64,000 bases of DNA from Cedecea neteri (GTDB lineage: Bacteria > Pseudomonadota > Gammaproteobacteria > Enterobacterales > Enterobacteriaceae): NCBI RefSeq assembly GCF_000758325.1, contig NZ_CP009459.1:4092001-4156000 (forward strand), read 5' to 3'. A program made the position numbers and the translations under genes. Under the pieces are notes generated by a model. It did no database searches and was not told the origin of the DNA. It saw nothing but the letters and a program-made list of their open reading frames with translations. Numbering within the stretch: position 1 is the stretch's first letter; each line of letters begins with the position of its first letter. This document shows positions 59,516 through 64,000 of the stretch, piece by piece.

Positions 59516-60748
59516 ATGGAATTTACCGCCGGGCTGATCCCGCTTGAAACCGCGCTTGAACAGATGTTGTCCCGTATTCATCCGCTGTCTGAAACAGAAA
59601 CCCTGCCGCTGCTGCTGGCCACGGGCCGCGTCACGGCGGCCCCGGTGGTCTCACCGCTGGATGTCCCCGGTTTCGATAACTCAGCGATGGACGGCTACGC
59701 GGTGCGGCTGGCGGATATCAAAGCCGGGGGCGCGCTGCCCGTCGCCGGTAAAGCCTTCGCCGGACAACCATTCAGCGGCGAATGGCCTGTGGGTACCTGC
59801 GTGCGCATCATGACCGGTGCGCCGATCCCTGCCGGAGCCGAAGCCGTAGTGATGCAGGAAGAGACGGAAGTGACCGAAAGCGGCGTGCGTTTTAACGCCG
59901 TCGTGAAGAACGGGCAGAACATTCGCCGCCGTGGCGAGGATATTCATCAGGGCGCCAGCGTGCTCGCTGCAGGCGTGAAGCTGACCGCTGCCGAACTGCC
60001 GCTGATTGCCTCTCTGGGCATCCCGGAAGTGAAGGTCTACCGCAAAGTACGTGCGGCAGTGTTCTCCACCGGGGACGAACTTCAGCTTCCGGGCCAGCCT
60101 CTGGCCGAAGGCCAAATCTACGATACCAACCGCCTGGCGGTACACATCATGCTGGAACAGCTGGGCTGCGAAGTGATTGACCTCGGCATCGTTCGCGATG
60201 ACCAGGCCGCCCTTCGCGCGGTGTTTGAAGAAGCCGACAGCCGCGCGGACGTCGTCATCAGCAGCGGTGGTGTTTCGGTAGGCGAAGCCGATTACACGAA
60301 ACAAATCCTCGAAGAGCTGGGCGAAGTCGGCTTCTGGAAGCTGGCGATTAAACCGGGCAAACCGTTTGCCTTTGGGCGCCTGAAAAACAGCTGGTTCTGC
60401 GGTCTGCCGGGCAACCCGGTTTCTGCCGCCCTGACCTTCTACCAGCTAGTGCAGCCGCTGCTGGCGAAGCTAAGTGGGCAAATCGCCAGTCCTCTGCCGC
60501 CGCGCATGCGCGTTCGCACCGTCGGCAAGCTGAAGAAATCCCCAGGTCGACTCGACTTCCAGCGCGGCATTTTGCGCCGCAATGAGCAAGGCGACCTGGA
60601 AGTGTTAAGCACCGGGCATCAGGGATCGCATATTTTCAGCTCCTTCAGCCAGGCCAACTGTTTTGTGGTACTGGAGCGAGAGCGCGGCAACGTCGAAGCC
60701 GGGGAATGGGTTGAGGTCGAGCCGTTTAATCCGCTGTTCGGAGGCTGA
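59516..60748 (+). CDS. moeA: Molybdopterin molybdenumtransferase MoeA
   Basis: 410 residues (411 in E. coli). Inserts Mo into adenylylated molybdopterin. Conserved: [30 protein letters not shown], and the MPT-binding [12 protein letters not shown] and PGKPFAFGR segments, followed by GLPGNPVSA. Followed after 1 base by moeB. Confidence 0.96.
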   Translation: MEFTAGLIPLETALEQMLSRIHPLSETETLPLLLATGRVTAAPVVSPLDVPGFDNSAMDGYAVRLADIKAGGALPVAGKAFAGQPFSGEWPVGTCVRIMTGAPIPAGAEAVVMQEETEVTESGVRFNAVVKNGQNIRRRGEDIHQGASVLAAGVKLTAAELPLIASLGIPEVKVYRKVRAAVFSTGDELQLPGQPLAEGQIYDTNRLAVHIMLEQLGCEVIDLGIVRDDQAALRAVFEEADSRADVVISSGGVSVGEADYTKQILEELGEVGFWKLAIKPGKPFAFGRLKNSWFCGLPGNPVSAALTFYQLVQPLLAKLSGQIASPLPPRMRVRTVGKLKKSPGRLDFQRGILRRNEQGDLEVLSTGHQGSHIFSSFSQANCFVVLERERGNVEAGEWVEVEPFNPLFGG

Positions 60749-60749
60749 A

Positions 60750-61496
60750 ATGGTCGAGCTTAGCGATGAGGAAATGCTGCGCTACAACCGCCAGATTGTG
60801 CTACGCGGCTTTGACTTTGAGGGCCAGGAAAAGCTGAAGGCTTCGCGAGCTCTCATCGTCGGGCTGGGCGGGCTGGGCTGCGCGGCGGCACAGTATCTGG
60901 CGGCCGCGGGCGTGGGCCAGCTCACGCTGCTCGATTTCGATACCGTTTCGCTCTCAAATCTCCAGCGGCAAACGCTGCACAGCGATGCCGCGATTGGCAA
61001 ACCGAAGGTGGATTCCGCGCGGGATTCACTGGCGGCAATTAATCCGCATATCCAAATTGACACCGTCAATGCGCTGCTCGAATACCCTCAGCTTTCCGGG
61101 TTGATCGCCCGCCACGATGTGGTGCTGGACTGCACCGATAACGTGGCTATTCGCAACCAGCTCAACCGCGGTTGCCATCAGCATAAGATCCCGCTGGTGT
61201 CCGGGGCGGCCATTCGCATGGAAGGCCAGGTCAGCGTCTTCACGTATCAGGATAATGAGCCCTGCTACCGCTGCCTGAGCCGTCTGTTTGGCGAAAGTAC
61301 GCTGAGCTGCGTGGAGGCAGGCGTTATGGCCCCGCTGGTGGGAATTATCGGCTCGCTGGAAGCCATGGAGGCAATCAAGCTGTTGGCAAACTACGGCACC
61401 CCAGCGCGAGGGAAAATCGTGCTTTACGATGCGATGACCTGTCAGTTCAGAGAGATGAAGCTGGCGCGTAACCCGCAGTGTGAAGTGTGCGGGTAG
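60750..61496 (+). CDS. moeB: Molybdopterin-synthase adenylyltransferase MoeB
   Basis: 248 residues from ATG 60750 (MVELSDEEMLRYNRQ), about the length in E. coli (249). E1-like enzyme: GLGGLGCAAAQYLAAAGVG nucleotide loop, LSNLQRQ, DCTDN, and zinc cysteines CYRC and CEVC. Activates the MoaD C-terminus. Forms an operon with moeA, followed by a terminator. Confidence 0.96.
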   Translation: MVELSDEEMLRYNRQIVLRGFDFEGQEKLKASRALIVGLGGLGCAAAQYLAAAGVGQLTLLDFDTVSLSNLQRQTLHSDAAIGKPKVDSARDSLAAINPHIQIDTVNALLEYPQLSGLIARHDVVLDCTDNVAIRNQLNRGCHQHKIPLVSGAAIRMEGQVSVFTYQDNEPCYRCLSRLFGESTLSCVEAGVMAPLVGIIGSLEAMEAIKLLANYGTPARGKIVLYDAMTCQFREMKLARNPQCEVCG

Positions 61497-61503
61497 AAAC
61501 GAG

Positions 61504-61532
61504 AACGGGGATATCATTATCCCCGTTATTTT
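61504..61532 (+). terminator. Terminator of moeAB
   Basis: AACGGGGATA / TATCCCCGTT stem with a short loop, then TATTTTT. It reaches the stop of the convergent mgtE gene and may serve both. Confidence 0.85.
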
Positions 61533-62578
61533 TAGACCGCCAGATCGGTGAGCATCACCTTGGCGATTTCGAAGTAAATCAGCAGCCCGGTTCCGTCGAT
61601 TAAGGTCGTGATAAACGGCGCAGATACCACGGCTGGATCAATATTCACCTTACGCAGCAGCATCGGAATAATTGAAGAAACAATCGCGCTCCAGACGGTG
61701 ATGGCGATGAGCGTCAGGCTGACCACCATCATCACTTCCATACCCACGCCCAGCATCCACGCCCGTATAAACCCGGCGGTACCAATCGTTAAGGCAATCA
61801 GCACCGAGGCCGAGATCTCCTTACGCAGAATAGCGCCCAAATCCTTTAGCCCAACTTCGCCGAGCGCCATCGCCCTGACCAGCGTCGAGGTAATTTGTGT
61901 GCCAGTGTTCCCGCCGGTGCCGATCAGCAACGGGATAAAGAACGCCAGCGCAATCGCCGCTTCAAGCTGATCTTCAAACGATTTAATCACCGAGCTGGTG
62001 TAAGCCTCGGCCACAAACAGCAGCAGCAGCCAGACCGATCTTTTGCGCCACAGCGTAAAAACGCTGCTTTGCAGATAAGGCGTTTCCAGCGGCGACGACG
62101 CGCCCTGCAGCTGGCTGTCCAGCGTGTTTTCGTCCTCAAGTAGCTGAGCGATTTCCTGCGGGCCCAGCACGCCTTTCAGCTTGCCGTAGCTCAGCACCGG
62201 AATGTAGTTAGAAGCCGACTTTTTGATATCCACGCAGGCTTCATGGCGCGTTTTTTCCGGCGTTAATGAGAATGCCACGGGCCGCATCAGGTCACTGAGC
62301 AGCGCCTCTTTGTCGGCCTGCAGCAGCGATTTTACCGGCACGAGGCCAAACAGATGAGCATCGTCGTCCACCACAAATATCTGCGACGGGATCTGCTCAT
62401 TTTTAATGCCCGAACAGAACAACGCCTGCGCATCCTGCACCGAAGTGCCCGGCGGTAAAGCGATGTAATCCTGGCTCAGGTAAGCCAGTACGGTATTTTG
62501 TGAGTCTGAGGATGGCAGTTTAACGGACACGGCCAGTGAAGCGCGGGAGTGCGCTGAGGTATTAGTCGAAAATGTCAT
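61532..62578 (-). CDS. mgtE: MgtE-family magnesium channel, without N domain
   Basis: 348 residues against about 450 for full MgtE. Two CBS-like segments (about 25-85 and 90-145) are followed by five TM helices with the pore motif GTGGNTGTQ and the C-terminal DPAVVSAPFITTLID. The N-terminal superhelical domain that gates the channel in Thermus is absent; short forms like this occur in other proteobacteria. Moves Mg2+ (and perhaps Co2+) inward. Its leader has an M-box riboswitch, so it is made when Mg2+ is low. E. coli K-12 has no MgtE. Confidence 0.9.
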   Translation of the reverse strand: MTFSTNTSAHSRASLAVSVKLPSSDSQNTVLAYLSQDYIALPPGTSVQDAQALFCSGIKNEQIPSQIFVVDDDAHLFGLVPVKSLLQADKEALLSDLMRPVAFSLTPEKTRHEACVDIKKSASNYIPVLSYGKLKGVLGPQEIAQLLEDENTLDSQLQGASSPLETPYLQSSVFTLWRKRSVWLLLLFVAEAYTSSVIKSFEDQLEAAIALAFFIPLLIGTGGNTGTQITSTLVRAMALGEVGLKDLGAILRKEISASVLIALTIGTAGFIRAWMLGVGMEVMMVVSLTLIAITVWSAIVSSIIPMLLRKVNIDPAVVSAPFITTLIDGTGLLIYFEIAKVMLTDLAV

Positions 62579-62642
62579 GATTTTTCCCCGGTTACTGTTT
62601 TAAAAATAAACAGTCCTCATCCTGGGGCGAAGCAAGATATGA

Positions 62643-62818
62643 GAGTGCTGACGCTATCTCCATGTCTCGGTTTTAGCACTGTACAACGTATCCCCAAAAG
62701 CGGGGGAAGTTACCTGGGGTTATACCTTCGCTCGATATAACCTGTCCTAATCTTGGGCGTCTCTCGACGTCGTCAGATCAGCAACCTATGTTTGTACAGG
62801 AGCCTCGCCTAACGAGAT
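62643..62818 (-). promoter_or_regulatory. M-box (ykoK) magnesium riboswitch upstream of mgtE
   Basis: On the minus strand the conserved M-box blocks are in order: CTCGTTAGGCGAGGCTCCTGTA, AACATAGGTTGCTG, GACGTCGAGAGACGCC, then TACAGTGCTAAA near the end. The aptamer ends about 65 bases before mgtE; the CCCCCGCTTTTGGGG hairpin lies inside it and other stems between it and the start may form the expression platform. Mg2+ binding would shut off mgtE. Known M-boxes control mgtE or mgtA-type genes. Confidence 0.85.
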
Positions 62819-62914
62819 ACTGCAAGTCTTCCGCGGCCTATAGTAGGGATTTAAACTTCAGGCGCAAGGCAAAGAGCCTGCGCTGTTTAGGGTTTATTTA
62901 TGCTTTTTTTCTGC

Positions 62915-63985
62915 TCAGTCGTAGAGTTTATCGCTGGTCACCGCCGGCCTGCCTTGCCCCGCACCCACTCGCCGCACTGACGCCTGCACCTTCAGCGTGC
63001 CGCCCAACAGAATATTCACCACCGGCGCTTCCGGGCGCATCAGGCGCTGCTGCAGCAGCTGAACCGCCTCCTCACCCAGCTCGTCTCTGGGAACATGAAC
63101 CGAGGTTAAAGCCACATCATGAATTTCGGCCAGGTTAAAGCCGTCGATGCTCATCACCGACATATCCTGCGGCACGCGCAGCCCTGCTTTTTGCAGAGCG
63201 CTGACGGCTCCCGCGGCCATGAAATCGCCCCCGACTAACAGCGCGCTCGGCCAGGCCGGCCGCGGCGTAGCCGCCAGATAGTCGCTGATTAAGGCCTCGC
63301 TCTCTTTGGCACCGAAGCTTTGGGCGACCAGCAGATGCCGGGTTTCATCAAACGACAGATTACGGCAGTCCCACGCATCCCGAATCCCGGCGAGGCGCAG
63401 CTCCATGGTGTAGCGACGCAGGCACATTAGCGTTAGCACGCCTTTATGTCCCATGTCGAACAGATAATTTGCGGCAAAGCGGCCCGTCATCAGGTGATCC
63501 GGCGTGACGCCAGAAAGACGCATTTTGCGATCCTGGCAGTTGATCAGCACGCAGGGCTTGCCCAGATCCGCCGCCAGATCGTGGATGTGCGTATCATCAA
63601 TCCCCAACAGAATGGCCGCTTCGGTTTCCGGCTCGTTCATCTTACTGAGAAACAATCCGGTATCGCTGTCATTCTCTTCCAGTGTGCAGAAGCGCAGCCT
63701 GGCGTCGTGAGGCACCAGCGCCTTGCCGATGCCCTGCATCACTCGGTAGTAGAAGACATCCAGCCGCTCATCAAACGCCCGACGGGGCGCAAAAACCACC
63801 AGGCTGTTGACCAATAATCTGCCCGCCGCAATACCCTGCAATACCCCCTTCGCTTTGGCGCAGGCCAGTACCCGCTGGCGGGCCGACTCGCTGGTATTCC
63901 CCTTGCCCGCCAGCACGCGGGAAACGGTGCTTATCGACAGCCCCGTTTGCGCGGCAATTTCGGTGATTTTTAGCGTTTTACTCAT
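62915..63985 (-). CDS. LacI-family transcriptional regulator
   Basis: 356 residues. HTH at about 6-28 (KITEIAAQTGLSISTVSRVLAGKG), hinge region ATTAACAGRLL-like IAAGRLLVNSL, then a periplasmic-binding-protein-like domain with LINCQDRKMRLSGVTPDHLMTGR and VMSIDGFNLAEIHDVALTSVHVP. The target operon is probably just outside the window to the right or elsewhere; no sugar genes are next to it here. Between it and mgtE lies only the M-box leader, so they are transcribed in the same direction but likely as separate units. Confidence 0.9.
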   Translation of the reverse strand: MSKTLKITEIAAQTGLSISTVSRVLAGKGNTSESARQRVLACAKAKGVLQGIAAGRLLVNSLVVFAPRRAFDERLDVFYYRVMQGIGKALVPHDARLRFCTLEENDSDTGLFLSKMNEPETEAAILLGIDDTHIHDLAADLGKPCVLINCQDRKMRLSGVTPDHLMTGRFAANYLFDMGHKGVLTLMCLRRYTMELRLAGIRDAWDCRNLSFDETRHLLVAQSFGAKESEALISDYLAATPRPAWPSALLVGGDFMAAGAVSALQKAGLRVPQDMSVMSIDGFNLAEIHDVALTSVHVPRDELGEEAVQLLQQRLMRPEAPVVNILLGGTLKVQASVRRVGAGQGRPAVTSDKLYD

Positions 63986-64000
63986 TTTGTGATCGACGCC

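Overview
The window is chromosomal DNA from a member of the Enterobacteriaceae. Gene order and near full-length identity in recognised motifs match Escherichia/Enterobacter-type chromosomes (mdtC-mdtD-baeS-baeR-trhP-cyaR-yegS-fbaB-yegTUV-yegW-thiD-thiM, then mrp-metG, then mdfA-ybjG-deoR-dacC-gstB-yliI-bssR-rimO-gsiDCBA-iaaA-moeA-moeB). Base composition looks GC-rich (not computed) except for a short AT-rich insert. I cannot assign the genus from sequence alone. There are no rRNA or tRNA genes and no CRISPR array.

Layout. 1-4.8 kb: end of the MdtABC efflux operon with mdtD and the BaeSR envelope-stress two-component system. 4.9-9.1 kb: small unknown protein, tRNA hydroxylation gene trhP, the sRNA CyaR with a CRP-type promoter, lipid kinase yegS, class I aldolase fbaB. 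9.4-13.4 kb: yegTUV nucleoside/sugar-type uptake and catabolic operon with its convergent GntR regulator yegW. 13.5-15.2 kb: thiD-thiM thiazole/HMP salvage under a TPP riboswitch. 15.1-17.9 kb: a compact mobile element sits inside that riboswitch; the aptamer is duplicated as perfect 77-bp direct repeats, enclosing a tyrosine integrase, an AbiJ-like/HEPN-like defence gene and a 49-codon ORF. 18.3-20.3 kb: short trimeric autotransporter-like adhesin and an LpxO-like lipid A hydroxylase. 20.3-23.6 kb: azoreductase-DoxX pair with divergent LysR regulator, an acetyltransferase, and a solitary HopBF1-like atypical kinase (putative effector). 23.8-27.3 kb: iron-siderophore binding protein and FecA-like receptor with Fur-like boxes. 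27.4-31.6 kb: ascBF/ascG beta-glucoside system. 31.6-37.2 kb: GlcG-like protein, MFS exporter, aldo/keto reductase with divergent LysR, yehS, acetyltransferase, glutathione transferase. 37.3-40.6 kb: mrp and metG.

At about 40.7 kb the order jumps from the E. coli metG neighbourhood to the mdfA-moeB neighbourhood, which lies far away in E. coli K-12; the junction is filled with interspersed palindromic repeats. 40.9-61.5 kb: mdfA to moeB, with a MipA/OmpV-like porin and an autotransporter esterase inserted relative to E. coli. 61.5-64 kb: an MgtE magnesium channel preceded by an M-box magnesium riboswitch, and a LacI-family regulator.

Five copies of a CCCTCACCC/GGGTGAGGG palindromic repeat family punctuate the window, four in convergent intergenic gaps and one inside the gsi operon between gsiB and gsiC. 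The most novel feature is the integrative element that uses a TPP riboswitch aptamer as its attachment site and leaves a full aptamer in front of thiM.
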